From the NCBI RefSeq assembly GCF_005503625.1, contig NZ_SCMX01000001.1, forward strand, positions 124,001 to 188,000: a stretch of DNA of 64,000 nt, given 5' to 3'. The notes beneath the pieces were generated by a model. That model saw nothing but the letters and a program-made list of their open reading frames with translations. It made no database searches and was not told the origin of the DNA. Position numbers and translations under genes: made by a program. The DNA comes from Cupriavidus sp. 2SB. GTDB lineage: Bacteria; Pseudomonadota; Gammaproteobacteria; Burkholderiales; Burkholderiaceae. Positions 20,088 through 29,774 of this stretch are shown here, one piece after another; the first letter of the stretch is position 1, and the number at the start of each line of letters is the position of its first letter.

Positions 20088-21152
20088 ATGATCGATCTCA
20101 TTACCTCGCAAGGCCAGGCCATCTTCGGCAGCGCCTGGACGCTGATCTGGATCCTGGTCCGTGCCGTGGTCATCGTCGTGCCGGTGCTGCTGTGCGTGGC
20201 TTACCTGATTCTCTGGGAACGCAAGCTGATCGGCTGGATGCACGTCCGTATCGGCCCGAACCGCGTGGGTCCGCTGGGCCTGCTGCAGCCGATTGCCGAC
20301 GTGCTGAAGCTGCTGCTCAAGGAAGTCATGTTCCCGTCGATGGTGAACCGGGGCATGTACCTGGTGGCGCCGCTGATGGTGCTGATGCCCGCGGTGGCAG
20401 TCTGGGCCGTGATTCCGTTCCAGGCCGAAGTGGTGATGGCCGACGTGAACGCCGGTCTGCTGTACGTGATGGCCATCAGCTCGGTGGGCGTCTATGGCGT
20501 GATCCTGGCTGGCTGGGCGTCGAATTCCAAGTATGCGTTCATCGGTGCCATGCGCGCTGCTGCGCAGATGGTGTCGTACGAAATCGCGATGGGCTTCGCG
20601 CTGGTGACCGTGCTGATGGTCTCCGGCAGCCTGAACCTGTCGGCCATCGTGAACAGCCAGAACACCGGCTACTTCGCGAACATGGGCATCAACGCGCTGT
20701 CGTGGAACTGGCTGCCGCTGCTGCCGATGTTCCTGGTGTACTTCATCTCGGGCGTGGCGGAAACGAACCGCCACCCGTTCGACGTGGTGGAAGGCGAATC
20801 GGAAATCGTGGCCGGGCACATGATCGAGTACTCGGGCATGACGTTCGCGCTGTTCTTCCTGGCCGAATACATCAACATGATCATCATCTCGACGATGACC
20901 TCGCTGATGTTCCTCGGAGGCTGGGCACCGCCGTTCTCGAGCGTGATCACCAATGCGATCCCGGGCTTCTTCTGGCTCGTGTTCAAGGTATTCCTGCTGC
21001 TGTCGGTCTTCATCTGGATCCGTGCGTCGTTCCCGCGTTACCGCTATGACCAGATCATGCGTCTGGGCTGGAAGATCTTCATTCCGCTGACCGTGGCGTG
21101 GCTGATCATTGTGGCGATCTGGATCAAGTCGCCGTGGAACATCTGGCCCTGA
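20088..21152 (+). CDS. nuoH: NADH-quinone oxidoreductase subunit H
   Basis: Membrane subunit linking the peripheral and membrane arms, 354 residues with about eight helices. Conserved [20 protein letters not shown] and the acidic loop [24 protein letters not shown] are present; these line the quinone entry path. An AAGAGCGAGAGAG purine tract precedes the ATG at 20088. Confidence 0.97.
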   Translation: MIDLITSQGQAIFGSAWTLIWILVRAVVIVVPVLLCVAYLILWERKLIGWMHVRIGPNRVGPLGLLQPIADVLKLLLKEVMFPSMVNRGMYLVAPLMVLMPAVAVWAVIPFQAEVVMADVNAGLLYVMAISSVGVYGVILAGWASNSKYAFIGAMRAAAQMVSYEIAMGFALVTVLMVSGSLNLSAIVNSQNTGYFANMGINALSWNWLPLLPMFLVYFISGVAETNRHPFDVVEGESEIVAGHMIEYSGMTFALFFLAEYINMIIISTMTSLMFLGGWAPPFSSVITNAIPGFFWLVFKVFLLLSVFIWIRASFPRYRYDQIMRLGWKIFIPLTVAWLIIVAIWIKSPWNIWP

Positions 21153-21223
21153 TGGGTCTGGCGACGGCGCGCCGCCCGATGGGGCAGGGCGCGCCGCGCG
21201 GAAATACTTAGGAAGCAATCGTC

Positions 21224-21715
21224 ATGCTGCTCGCCATCAAGGACTTCTTCAACAGCCTGCTCCTGAAGGAACTCTTCAAGGGCATGGCACTGACCGGCCG
21301 CTATCTCTTCGCCCGGAAGATCACCGTCCAGTTCCCGGAAGAGAAAACGCCGATGTCGCCGCGTTTCCGCGGCCTGCACGCACTGCGTCGCTATCCCAAT
21401 GGGGAAGAGCGTTGCATCGCATGCAAGCTGTGCGAAGCGGTGTGCCCGGCCATGGCCATCACGATCGAATCGGATGTGCGTAACGACGGCACCCGCCGCA
21501 CCACGCGCTACGACATCGATCTGACCAAGTGCATTTTCTGCGGTTTCTGCGAGGAAGCCTGCCCGGTGGACGCGGTCGTCGAAACGCACATTCTCGAGTA
21601 CCACGGCGAGAAGCGCGGCGACCTGTACTTCACCAAGGACATGCTGCTGGCCGTGGGCGACCGCTACGAACCGCAGATCGCGGCGGCCAAGGCTGCGGAC
21701 GCGAAGTACCGCTAA
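21224..21715 (+). CDS. nuoI: NADH-quinone oxidoreductase subunit I
   Basis: The 23-kDa ferredoxin-like subunit with clusters N6a and N6b, 163 residues. Two complete [4Fe-4S] motifs are seen: [16 protein letters not shown] and [22 protein letters not shown] precedes the ATG at 21224. It is separated from nuoH by 71 bases. Confidence 0.97.
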   Translation: MLLAIKDFFNSLLLKELFKGMALTGRYLFARKITVQFPEEKTPMSPRFRGLHALRRYPNGEERCIACKLCEAVCPAMAITIESDVRNDGTRRTTRYDIDLTKCIFCGFCEEACPVDAVVETHILEYHGEKRGDLYFTKDMLLAVGDRYEPQIAAAKAADAKYR

Positions 21716-21876
21716 GCAGATTGAAGCAGGGCGGGGCAGTCGCCAATGGCGATGCACCCTGCCAACGACATTGAATCGGTCCCGCAAGGGGCCAACGGAA
21801 GGATGCCGCGCGGCATGCAGGCGACCCGTCACGGGAAGCCCGGGCAGCGCGGCCCAGAGAGGATCCGATAAGGACC
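21716..21876 (+). other. nuoI-nuoJ spacer with inverted repeats
   Basis: A 161-base gap without a gene. It holds GCAGGG/CCCTGC around TCGCC/GGCGA (about 21728-21763), and ATGCCGC/GCGGCAT (about 21802-21816). No T tract is present, so these are more likely mRNA structure than terminators. Confidence 0.4.
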
Positions 21877-22518
21877 ATGGAACTCACGACAGCCATCTTC
21901 TATGCCTTTGCCCTGGTGCTGGTGCTATCCGCACTGAAAGTCATCACGGCGAAGAACCCGGTGCATTCGGCACTGTTCCTCGTCCTCGCGTTCTTCACGG
22001 CCGCGGCGATCTGGATGATCCTGAAGGCAGAGTTCCTTGCCATCCTGCTGGTGCTGGTCTACGTCGGCGCGGTGATGGTGCTGTTCCTGTTCGTGGTGAT
22101 GATGATCGATATCGACATCGAACACCTGCGCCGCGATTTCTGGACCTACGTACCGATGGCCTCGATCGTGGGCGCGCTGATCATTGCCGAAATGGCGATC
22201 GTGCTGGTGCGCAACTTCATCGGCACCACGAACGCAGTGGCGGCAGCCGGCTCGCAAGACCCGAACTACTCGAACACTGCGGCACTGGGCAAGCTGATCT
22301 ACACCGACTACATCTACGCTTTCGAAGTGGCCGGCATCATCCTGCTGGTGGCGATCATTGCCGCCGTGGCCCTGACGCTGCGCCGCCGCAAGGACGTGAA
22401 GGCGCAGGACGTGGGCGCCCAGCTGCGCGTGCGTCGCGACGAGCGCGTGCGCATGGTGAAAATGCCGGCCGAGGGCCGGGCCGAAGCGGACGCCGCGGCT
22501 TCCGCCAACAAGAACTAA
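21877..22518 (+). CDS. nuoJ: NADH-quinone oxidoreductase subunit J
   Basis: Antiporter-module membrane subunit, 213 residues with five predicted helices and a charged C-terminal tail rich in Arg, Glu and Ala. The conserved [14 protein letters not shown] and [17 protein letters not shown] helices are intact. GATAAGGACC precedes the ATG at 21877. Confidence 0.95.
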   Translation: MELTTAIFYAFALVLVLSALKVITAKNPVHSALFLVLAFFTAAAIWMILKAEFLAILLVLVYVGAVMVLFLFVVMMIDIDIEHLRRDFWTYVPMASIVGALIIAEMAIVLVRNFIGTTNAVAAAGSQDPNYSNTAALGKLIYTDYIYAFEVAGIILLVAIIAAVALTLRRRKDVKAQDVGAQLRVRRDERVRMVKMPAEGRAEADAAASANKN

Positions 22519-22534
22519 GCCCGGAGAATTCGCT

Positions 22535-22840
22535 GTGTTGTCTCTCGCCCACTTCCTCGTGCTCGGTGCCATCCTGTTTGCGATCAGCATCGTTGGCATC
22601 TTCCTGAACCGCAAGAACGTCATCGTGCTGCTGATGGCACTCGAACTGATGTTGCTTGCGGTCAACATGAACTTTGTCGCCTTCTCGCATTACATGGGCG
22701 ACCTGGCCGGACAGGTTTTCGTTTTCTTCATCCTTACGGTGGCCGCCGCCGAGTCGGCAATCGGTCTGGCAATCCTGGTCGTGCTGTTCCGTAACCTGGA
22801 CACGATCAACGTCGACGACATGGATACCCTCAAGGGCTGA
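22535..22840 (+). CDS. nuoK: NADH-quinone oxidoreductase subunit K
   Basis: Small three-helix membrane subunit of 101 residues. It carries the two membrane glutamates in the [10 protein letters not shown] and [11 protein letters not shown] helices needed for proton pumping. The start is GTG at 22535, followed directly by TTG, with CGGAGAA upstream. Confidence 0.96.
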   Translation: MLSLAHFLVLGAILFAISIVGIFLNRKNVIVLLMALELMLLAVNMNFVAFSHYMGDLAGQVFVFFILTVAAAESAIGLAILVVLFRNLDTINVDDMDTLKG

Positions 22841-22899
22841 CATGAACGTCCTCGACAAGAACCAAGACTGCTCCCTGACCGCACACCAATAAGCGTCCT

Positions 22900-24990
22900 A
22901 TGGCAACCACGCTCAACCCCAACCTGCTGCTGGCGATTCCGCTGGCGCCGCTCGCCGGCGCTGCGATAGCCGGCCTGTTCGGTACCAAGTTTTTCGGCAC
23001 GTTCTCATCCGAGACGCGCGGCGGCCGGATCGCGGCTCACACGGCGACCATCCTCGGCGTGGCCATCGCGTTCGTGCTCTCGCTGCTGGTGCTGCGTGAC
23101 GTCATGGACGGCGCGGGCTACAACGCCACCGTGTACGAATGGATGACGATCGGCACGCTGAAGCTGGAAATCGGCTTCCTGGTCGATTCGCTGACCGCGA
23201 TGATGATGGTCGTTGTCACCTTCGTCTCGCTGATGGTGCACATCTACACCGTCGGCTACATGCAGGGTGACCCCGGCTACAACCGATTCTTCGCCTACAT
23301 CTCGCTGTTCACCTTCTCGATGCTGATGCTGGTGATGAGCAACAACTTCCTGCAGCTGTTCTTCGGCTGGGAAGCTGTGGGCCTGGTCTCGTACCTGCTG
23401 ATCGGTTTCTGGTACACGCGTCCGACCGCGATCTTCGCGAACATGAAGGCGTTCCTGGTCAACCGCGTGGGCGACTTCGGCTTCATCCTCGGTATTGGCC
23501 TGCTGCTGGCGTACAGCGGCAGCATGAACTACACGGACGTGTTCGCCCAGCGCGAGCAACTGGCCGCAGTGATCTTCCCGGGCACCGACTGGCTGATGAT
23601 CACCGTTGCCTGCATCTGCCTGTTCATCGGCGCGATGGGCAAGTCGGCACAGTTCCCGCTGCACGTCTGGCTGCCTGACTCGATGGAAGGCCCGACCCCG
23701 ATCTCGGCACTGATTCACGCGGCAACCATGGTGACCGCCGGCATCTTCATGGTGTCGCGCATGTCGCCGCTGTTCGAACTGTCGGACACCGCGCTGTCGT
23801 TCATCCTGGTCATCGGCGCGATCACCGCGCTGTTCATGGGCTTCCTGGGCGTCATCCAGAACGACATCAAGCGTGTGGTGGCTTACTCCACGCTGTCGCA
23901 GCTGGGCTACATGACCGTGGCGCTGGGCGCCTCGGCCTACTCGGTGGCCGTGTTCCACCTGATGACCCACGCGTTCTTCAAGGCGCTGCTGTTCCTCGGC
24001 GCGGGTTCGGTGATCATCGGCATGCACCACGATCAGGACATCCGCAACATGGGCGGCCTGCGCAAGTACATGCCCATCACGTGGATCACGTCGCTGGTGG
24101 GTTCGCTAGCGCTGATCGGTACGCCGTTCTTCTCGGGCTTCTACTCGAAGGATTCGATCATCGAGGCCGTGGCCGAGTCGCATCTGGCGGGTTCTGGCTT
24201 CGCGTACTTCGCCGTGCTGGCTGGCGTGTTCGTGACCGCGTTCTACTCGTTCCGCATGTACTTCCTGGTGTTCCACGGGGAAGAGCGCTGGGGCAAGGCT
24301 GACGCGCACGGCCACGGTCACGACGATCATCACGATGAGGAAGATGCGCACGACGACCATCACCATGGCCTGGCCGCTGGCGAAAAGCCGCACGAGTCGC
24401 CGTGGGTGGTGACGCTGCCGCTGGTGCTGCTGGCCATTCCGTCGGTCATCATCGGTGCCATCGCAATCGAGCCGATGCTGTTCGGCGAGTTCTTCAAACA
24501 CGGTGTGGCGTTCAAGGACGTGATCTTCGTCGGCGAGAACCATCACGCCATGAAGGAACTGGAAGAAATGTTCCATGGCTGGGTGCCGATGGCGATCCAC
24601 TCGCTGCAGACCCCGGTGCTGTGGCTGGCCATTGCCGGTGTGGTGCTCTCGTGGTTCTTCTACATGAAGCGCCCGGACATTCCGGCTGCCATCAAGCAAC
24701 GCTTCTCGGGCATCTACACGCTGCTGGACAACAAGTACTACATGGACGCATTCAACCAGGCCGTGTTCGCCCGTGGCGCACGCCTGCTGGGTACGGGCCT
24801 GTGGAAGGGCGGCGACCAGAGCTTCATTGACGGACTGTTCGTCAATGGTTCGGCCCGCGTGGTGGCATCGTTTGCCGCAGCCAGCCGCTACATCCAGTCT
24901 GGCTACATCTACCATTACGCTTTTGCGATGATCCTCGGCATGCTGGTGCTCCTGACGCTGACGGTCACTGGCGTGATAGGCACCAAGTGA
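22900..24990 (+). CDS. nuoL: NADH-quinone oxidoreductase subunit L
   Basis: The distal antiporter-like pump subunit, 696 residues. It includes the Mrp/ND5 core (FFGWEAVGLVSYLLIGFWY, QFPLHVWLPDSMEGPTPISALIHAATMVTAG) and the long C-terminal lateral helix region. A loop at about residues 467-490 is strikingly His/Asp-rich (HGHGHDDHHDEED). A 14-base tandem duplication covers the end of the gene without changing the protein. Confidence 0.97.
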   Translation: MATTLNPNLLLAIPLAPLAGAAIAGLFGTKFFGTFSSETRGGRIAAHTATILGVAIAFVLSLLVLRDVMDGAGYNATVYEWMTIGTLKLEIGFLVDSLTAMMMVVVTFVSLMVHIYTVGYMQGDPGYNRFFAYISLFTFSMLMLVMSNNFLQLFFGWEAVGLVSYLLIGFWYTRPTAIFANMKAFLVNRVGDFGFILGIGLLLAYSGSMNYTDVFAQREQLAAVIFPGTDWLMITVACICLFIGAMGKSAQFPLHVWLPDSMEGPTPISALIHAATMVTAGIFMVSRMSPLFELSDTALSFILVIGAITALFMGFLGVIQNDIKRVVAYSTLSQLGYMTVALGASAYSVAVFHLMTHAFFKALLFLGAGSVIIGMHHDQDIRNMGGLRKYMPITWITSLVGSLALIGTPFFSGFYSKDSIIEAVAESHLAGSGFAYFAVLAGVFVTAFYSFRMYFLVFHGEERWGKADAHGHGHDDHHDEEDAHDDHHHGLAAGEKPHESPWVVTLPLVLLAIPSVIIGAIAIEPMLFGEFFKHGVAFKDVIFVGENHHAMKELEEMFHGWVPMAIHSLQTPVLWLAIAGVVLSWFFYMKRPDIPAAIKQRFSGIYTLLDNKYYMDAFNQAVFARGARLLGTGLWKGGDQSFIDGLFVNGSARVVASFAAASRYIQSGYIYHYAFAMILGMLVLLTLTVTGVIGTK

Positions 24991-25002
24991 TAGGCACCAA
25001 GT
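24975..25002 (+). repeat. 14-bp tandem duplication at the nuoL stop
   Basis: GATAGGCACCAAGT occurs twice head to tail at 24975-24988 and 24989-25002. The nuoL TGA is formed across the junction. With a single copy the same protein would end at TAA, so the duplication is neutral. Confidence 0.9.
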
Positions 25003-25017
25003 AAGGAAAACAAAGAA

Positions 25018-26484
25018 ATGGTTCTGTCTTTCGCAATCTGGCTGCCTATCTTCTTCGGCCTGCTGGTATTGATGTTCGGCTCCGACAACAGCAAGTGCTT
25101 CGTGCGCTGGATGTCGTTGTTCGGCGCCATCGCCAGCTTCGTCGTCACGCTGCCGCTGGTCCTTCACTTCGATACGTCCACGGCTGCGATGCAGTTCGTC
25201 GAGCAGGCGAACTGGATCGAGCGCTTCAACATCGCCTATCACCTCGGGGTGGACGGCATCTCAATGTGGTTCGTGGTCCTGACCGCGTTCATCACCGTGA
25301 TCGTCGTGATCTCGGCCTGGGAAGTGATCACCGAGCGCGTGGCCGAGTACATGGCCGCGTTCCTGATCCTGTCCGGCCTGATGATCGGCGTGTTCTGCGC
25401 GCTGGACGGCATGCTGTTCTACGTGTTCTTCGAAGCCACGCTGATCCCGATGTACATCATCATCGGTGTGTGGGGTGGTCCGAACCGCGTGTACGCTGCG
25501 TTCAAGTTCTTCCTCTATACGCTGCTGGGCTCGCTGCTGACGCTGGTTGCGCTGCTGTACCTGTACAACAAGACCGGTACGTTCGACATCCTGACCTGGC
25601 ACCAGGCCAAGCTGTCGTTCGAAGAGCAGATCCTGATCTTCCTGGCGTTCTTCATGGCGTTTGCCGTGAAGGTGCCGATGTGGCCGGTGCACACCTGGCT
25701 GCCGGACGCCCACGTGGAAGCGCCGACCGGCGGTTCCGTGGTGCTGGCGGCGATCATGCTGAAGCTCGGTGCATACGGTTTCCTGCGGTTCTCGCTGCCG
25801 ATCGCGCCGGACGCCAGCCACTACATGGCACCGTTCATCATCACGATCTCGCTGATCGCGGTGATCTACATCGGTCTCGTGGCGCTGGTCCAGGCCGACA
25901 TGAAGAAGCTGGTGGCGTACTCGTCGATTGCCCACATGGGTTTCGTGACGCTCGGTTTCTTCATCTTCAATGACATCGGTATCGAAGGCGGTATCGTGCA
26001 GATGATCTCGCACGGTTTCATTTCGGGCGCGATGTTCCTGTGTATCGGTGTGCTGTATGACCGCGTGCACTCGCGCCAGATCGCCGATTACGGCGGTGTG
26101 GTGAACGTGATGCCGAAGTTCGCGGCGTTCTCGGTGTTCTTCGCCATGGCCAACTGCGGCCTGCCGGCGACGTCGGGCTTCGTGGGCGAGTTCATGGTTA
26201 TCCTCGGCGCGGTCAAGTTCAACTTCTGGATTGGCCTGCTGGCTGCCACGGCCCTGATCCTGGGCGCGGCGTACTCGCTGTGGATGGTCAAGCGCGTGAT
26301 CTTCGGCGACATCGTCCACGAGCATGTGCGCGAACTGCTGGACCTGAACAAGCGTGAGTTCGTGATGCTGGGTCTGCTGGCCATCCTGACGCTGTATATG
26401 GGCTTGTACCCGAAACCCTTCACCGACGTGATGCACGCATCGGTGGTGAACCTGCTGTCCCACGTGGCACAGTCCAAGCTGTAA
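25018..26484 (+). CDS. nuoM: NADH-quinone oxidoreductase subunit M
   Basis: Antiporter-like proton-pumping subunit, 488 residues and about 14 helices. The key Glu of FYVFFEATLIPMYIIIG, the Lys of FAVKVPMWPVHTWLPDAHVEAPT, and the second proton-path segment QADMKKLVAYSSIAHMGF are present. GGAAAAC precedes the ATG at 25018. Confidence 0.97.
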   Translation: MVLSFAIWLPIFFGLLVLMFGSDNSKCFVRWMSLFGAIASFVVTLPLVLHFDTSTAAMQFVEQANWIERFNIAYHLGVDGISMWFVVLTAFITVIVVISAWEVITERVAEYMAAFLILSGLMIGVFCALDGMLFYVFFEATLIPMYIIIGVWGGPNRVYAAFKFFLYTLLGSLLTLVALLYLYNKTGTFDILTWHQAKLSFEEQILIFLAFFMAFAVKVPMWPVHTWLPDAHVEAPTGGSVVLAAIMLKLGAYGFLRFSLPIAPDASHYMAPFIITISLIAVIYIGLVALVQADMKKLVAYSSIAHMGFVTLGFFIFNDIGIEGGIVQMISHGFISGAMFLCIGVLYDRVHSRQIADYGGVVNVMPKFAAFSVFFAMANCGLPATSGFVGEFMVILGAVKFNFWIGLLAATALILGAAYSLWMVKRVIFGDIVHEHVRELLDLNKREFVMLGLLAILTLYMGLYPKPFTDVMHASVVNLLSHVAQSKL

Positions 26485-26502
26485 GCGGGGGAGAGAATAA
26501 AC

Positions 26503-27978
26503 ATGCAATCGTCCTCTAGCCTGGCCCCGGTGGCGCCAATCATTTTCCTGGCGGTCGCCATCGCGGCGATCAACTGGATCGACCTCGCACGCGGCAAGAA
26601 CCGCTCGAGCCTGGCGTACCCGCTTTCGCTGCTGGTCACACTCGTCCTGACGGTGTGGTTCGGCCTGAACGCGGCCAACGGCGAGACGCACTACGCGTTC
26701 GCCAACCTGGTCGTGATCGACCCGATGGCCAACGTGCTGTCCGCGTTCTGCGCGCTGGGCATGTTCCTGACGCTGGTCTACACGCGCCACTACCTCGGTA
26801 GCCGCGACATGTTCGCCGGCGAGTTCTACATGCTGGCGCTGTTCACGCTGGGCGGCCAGATCGTGATGATTACCGGCAACAACTTCCTGACGCTGTACCT
26901 GGGTCTGGAACTGCTGTCGCTGTCGTCGTATGCACTGGTGGCGCTGCGCCGCGATTCGCGCGTGACGTCGGAATCGGCCATCAAGTACTTCGTGCTGGGT
27001 GCGCTGGCTTCGGGCTTCCTGCTGTACGGCATGTCGATGATGTATGGCGCCACGGGTTCGCTGAACCTGGGCGAAGTGTTCCGCGTGGTGGAGTCGGGCC
27101 GCGTCAACACGACGATGCTGGCCTTCGGCGTGGTGTTCATCGTGGCTGGCCTGTCGTTCAAGCTCGGTGCCGCACCGTTCCACATGTGGATTCCGGACAT
27201 CTATCAGGGTTCGCCGACCGCCGTGACGCTGCTGATCGCGGCGGGTCCGAAGGTTGCCGCATTCGCGCTGATCCTGCGCGTGCTGGTGGAAGGGCTGCTG
27301 CCGCTGGCCACCGACTGGCAGATGATGCTGGTGGTGTTGTCGATTGCCTCGCTGGTGATCGGCAATCTGACCGCGATCGTGCAGACCAACCTGAAGCGGA
27401 TGCTGGCGTACTCGACCATCTCGCACATGGGCTTCATCCTGCTGGGCATGCTGTCCGGCGTGGTGGCGAACAAGGTGGATGGCGCGGCCAACGCGTACAG
27501 CTCGTCGATGTTCTACTCGATCACGTACATGCTGACCACGCTCGGCACGTTCGGCCTGATCCTGATCCGCACCCGCAAGGGCTTCGAGGCGGAAACGCTG
27601 GAAGACCTGAAGGGCATGTCGCGCCGTCATCCGTGGTTCGCCTTCCTGATGCTGGTGATGATGTTCTCGATGGCCGGCATTCCGCCGACCGTGGGCTTCT
27701 ACGCCAAGCTGGCCGTGCTGCAGGCCGTGGTCAAGGCGGGCATGAGCTGGCTGGCCGTGGTGGCCGTGCTGTTCTCGCTGATCGGCGCGTTCTACTACCT
27801 GCGTATCGTCAAGCTGATGTACTTCGATGCACCGGCTGGCGAAGAGCCGCTGGAAGCGTCGGGCGGCGTGCGTGCGATGCTGAGCCTCAACGGGCTGGCC
27901 GTGATCCTGCTGGGTATCTTCCCGGCGGCACTGATGAGCCTGTGCTACGAGGCCATCCGTGCGACACTGGCGTCGTAA
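26503..27978 (+). CDS. nuoN: NADH-quinone oxidoreductase subunit N
   Basis: Third antiporter-like membrane subunit, 491 residues. The family landmarks LTLYLGLELLSLSSYALVAL, FKLGAAPFHMWIPDIYQGSP and TNLKRMLAYSTISHMGF are intact. GGGGGAGAG precedes the ATG at 26503. It completes the full nuoA-N set in the standard order. Confidence 0.97.
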   Translation: MQSSSSLAPVAPIIFLAVAIAAINWIDLARGKNRSSLAYPLSLLVTLVLTVWFGLNAANGETHYAFANLVVIDPMANVLSAFCALGMFLTLVYTRHYLGSRDMFAGEFYMLALFTLGGQIVMITGNNFLTLYLGLELLSLSSYALVALRRDSRVTSESAIKYFVLGALASGFLLYGMSMMYGATGSLNLGEVFRVVESGRVNTTMLAFGVVFIVAGLSFKLGAAPFHMWIPDIYQGSPTAVTLLIAAGPKVAAFALILRVLVEGLLPLATDWQMMLVVLSIASLVIGNLTAIVQTNLKRMLAYSTISHMGFILLGMLSGVVANKVDGAANAYSSSMFYSITYMLTTLGTFGLILIRTRKGFEAETLEDLKGMSRRHPWFAFLMLVMMFSMAGIPPTVGFYAKLAVLQAVVKAGMSWLAVVAVLFSLIGAFYYLRIVKLMYFDAPAGEEPLEASGGVRAMLSLNGLAVILLGIFPAALMSLCYEAIRATLAS

Positions 27979-28004
27979 GCAACGTAACGCTATAAGGTGA
28001 TGCA

Positions 28005-28313
28005 ATGAGTTCCTCGGCAGGCGGCTGGTTTGTCATCTTGTTGGCACTGGTGTGTGCCAACCTGCCGTTCGTCAACCAGCGCCTGTTCGCGGCGATTGGC
28101 CTGAAATGGGCCCGCAAGCCGCTGTGGCTGCGCCTGGTGGAACTCTTCACGTGGTACGTGCTGGCGGGTCTCGCCGGTCTTGCGGTGGAAGCCAGCCTTG
28201 GCAACACCTTCCCGCAGGGCTGGCAGTTCTACGCGATCACGGGCTGCATGATGCTGGTGTTTGCCTTTCCCGGCTTCACCTGGCAATACCTCGTCAAACA
28301 TCGCACGGCCTGA
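28005..28313 (+). CDS. DUF2818 family membrane protein
   Basis: A 102-residue small protein with three hydrophobic segments, starting SSAGGWFVILLALVCANLPF. In beta-proteobacteria a DUF2818 gene typically follows nuoN directly, as here with 26 bases between. Its role is unknown; the position suggests a complex I accessory or assembly function, which is inference from context. Confidence 0.85.
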   Translation: MSSSAGGWFVILLALVCANLPFVNQRLFAAIGLKWARKPLWLRLVELFTWYVLAGLAGLAVEASLGNTFPQGWQFYAITGCMMLVFAFPGFTWQYLVKHRTA

Positions 28314-28361
28314 CGCGGCCACACCCTGACGCTCCGGGACCGTGCCTTATCCGGAGCGTCC

Positions 28362-29033
28362 ATGTCCGACAAGACATCCGCAGCAGTTTCTTCCGCCGCA
28401 TTTCCCGCCAACCAGTCCGACGCTTCCGAGCCGGCTGATGCGCATCTTCGGGAAACAGCCGTCGCATCCGCGACGATCCATCGCGGCAAATTCCTGACGC
28501 TCAAACAAGACATCGTCCGCCTGCCCGATGGCAAACAGGCCGGGCGCGAGTACGTGCTGCATCCGGGCGCGGTGATGATGATCCCGCTGTTCGACGACGG
28601 CACCGTGCTGATGGAGCGCCAGTTCCGCTATCCGGTGGGCGAGGTCATGCTCGAATTCCCGGCTGGCAAGCTCGACCCGGAAGAGGGTGCGCAGCGCTGC
28701 GGGGAACGGGAGTTGCTGGAAGAAACCGGCTACACGGCGAAGCGCTGGGACTACCTGACGCGCATCCATCCCGTGATTTCCTATTCCACCGAATTCATAG
28801 ACATCTTCCTGGCGCGCGATCTGTCTGCTGGCGAGTCGAAGCTTGATGATGGCGAGTTCCTGGAGACATTCGTCACGCCGGTCGGTCAGGTAATCGACTG
28901 GGTACGTCAGGGGCGTATTACCGATGTGAAGACGATCATCGGCGCGTTCTGGCTGGAGAAGATCATCTCGGGTACGTGGGTGCCCGGCGAGCAGACCGAG
29001 CCGCCTGCTTCATCGAACCGGGTGACGGGTTGA
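28362..29033 (+). CDS. Nudix hydrolase, ADP-ribose pyrophosphatase-like
   Basis: A 223-residue protein with the complete Nudix box: G of AGKLDPE, then RELLEETGY. Upstream sequence GAVMMIPLFDDGTVLMERQFRYP matches the ADP-ribose pyrophosphatase (NudF-like) branch. The N-terminal 45 residues are low-complexity and may be a poorly placed start, though CGGAGCG precedes the ATG. Substrate assignment is by family resemblance only. Confidence 0.85.
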   Translation: MSDKTSAAVSSAAFPANQSDASEPADAHLRETAVASATIHRGKFLTLKQDIVRLPDGKQAGREYVLHPGAVMMIPLFDDGTVLMERQFRYPVGEVMLEFPAGKLDPEEGAQRCGERELLEETGYTAKRWDYLTRIHPVISYSTEFIDIFLARDLSAGESKLDDGEFLETFVTPVGQVIDWVRQGRITDVKTIIGAFWLEKIISGTWVPGEQTEPPASSNRVTG

Positions 29034-29214
29034 GGAAGGGCTGGGGAGGGTTTTCCCTTGATTTTCCAAGGCCTGGCGCCCAGTTAGGCTGCTGCAGGCG
29101 GAGATGTGTCGCGAACACGTCCTGCCAGGCGACAACGGTCGAGAAATAAATTAGCACGACCGTTCACAAAATTTCGATTCACGGCTAACATTGCCCCGAC
29201 GGGCTGGAAAGATC

Positions 29215-29682
29215 ATGAAGGTGCTAGACCTGCGCTGTGCGCAAGACCATCGTTTCGAGGGCTGGTTTGCCTCGGAGGAAGATGCGCAATCGCAGCTTTC
29301 ACGCGATCTCGTCCAATGTCCGGTCTGTGGCGACCATGCGGTCAGCCGCCTGCCCAGCGCGCCGCGCCTGAATCTTTCGGGTGCGACCGCGAAGCCGGCG
29401 CCGACGCAATCCCGCCAGGGCGAGGCAGGGCCGGCCGATGCGCAGCAGTTGATGCAAGCGCTGCAGGCCACCTACCTGAAAGCCGTGCGGCAGGTGATGG
29501 CACAGACCGAGGACGTGGGCGACCGATTCGTGGAAGAAGCGCGGCGCATCCACTATCAGGAGGCACCCGAGCGCGGCATTCGCGGCTCGGCCACTCCCGA
29601 GGATGCGCAGGCGCTGGCCGACGAAGGCATCGACACCTTTCCGCTCCTCGTGCCGGACGCATTGAAGCAGACGGCCCACTGA
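29215..29682 (+). CDS. DUF1178 family protein
   Basis: A 155-residue cytosolic protein beginning MKVLDLRCAQDHRFEGWF, the DUF1178 signature. One Cys comes from this start and a CPVCG knuckle near residue 42 suggests a small zinc ribbon. The middle is rich in Ala, Gln and Pro; the C-terminus is ...ERGIRGSATPEDAQALADEGI, also typical. Function is unknown. The ATG at 29215 was chosen over an upstream in-frame ATG at 29191 because the protein family begins here. Confidence 0.85.
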   Translation: MKVLDLRCAQDHRFEGWFASEEDAQSQLSRDLVQCPVCGDHAVSRLPSAPRLNLSGATAKPAPTQSRQGEAGPADAQQLMQALQATYLKAVRQVMAQTEDVGDRFVEEARRIHYQEAPERGIRGSATPEDAQALADEGIDTFPLLVPDALKQTAH

Positions 29683-29774
29683 ACAAGCATCCTGTGCCCG
29701 GTTTTATCCAGCGCAGCGATGCGCGAGGTAAAACAAACGGCCGGCGCCAGCGCCGGCACATCATGGAGACGGGC

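Noticed and set aside
17616..21218. A 1200-codon open frame on the minus strand across nuoG-nuoH
   Set aside because: It is antisense to clearly conserved complex I genes. Its composition (very rich in His, Arg, Gln, Gly) is the usual shadow of GC-rich codon bias.
25261..28005. A 914-codon minus-strand open frame across nuoM-nuoN
   Set aside because: Same reason: antisense shadow with His/Arg/Gln-rich composition over well-identified genes.
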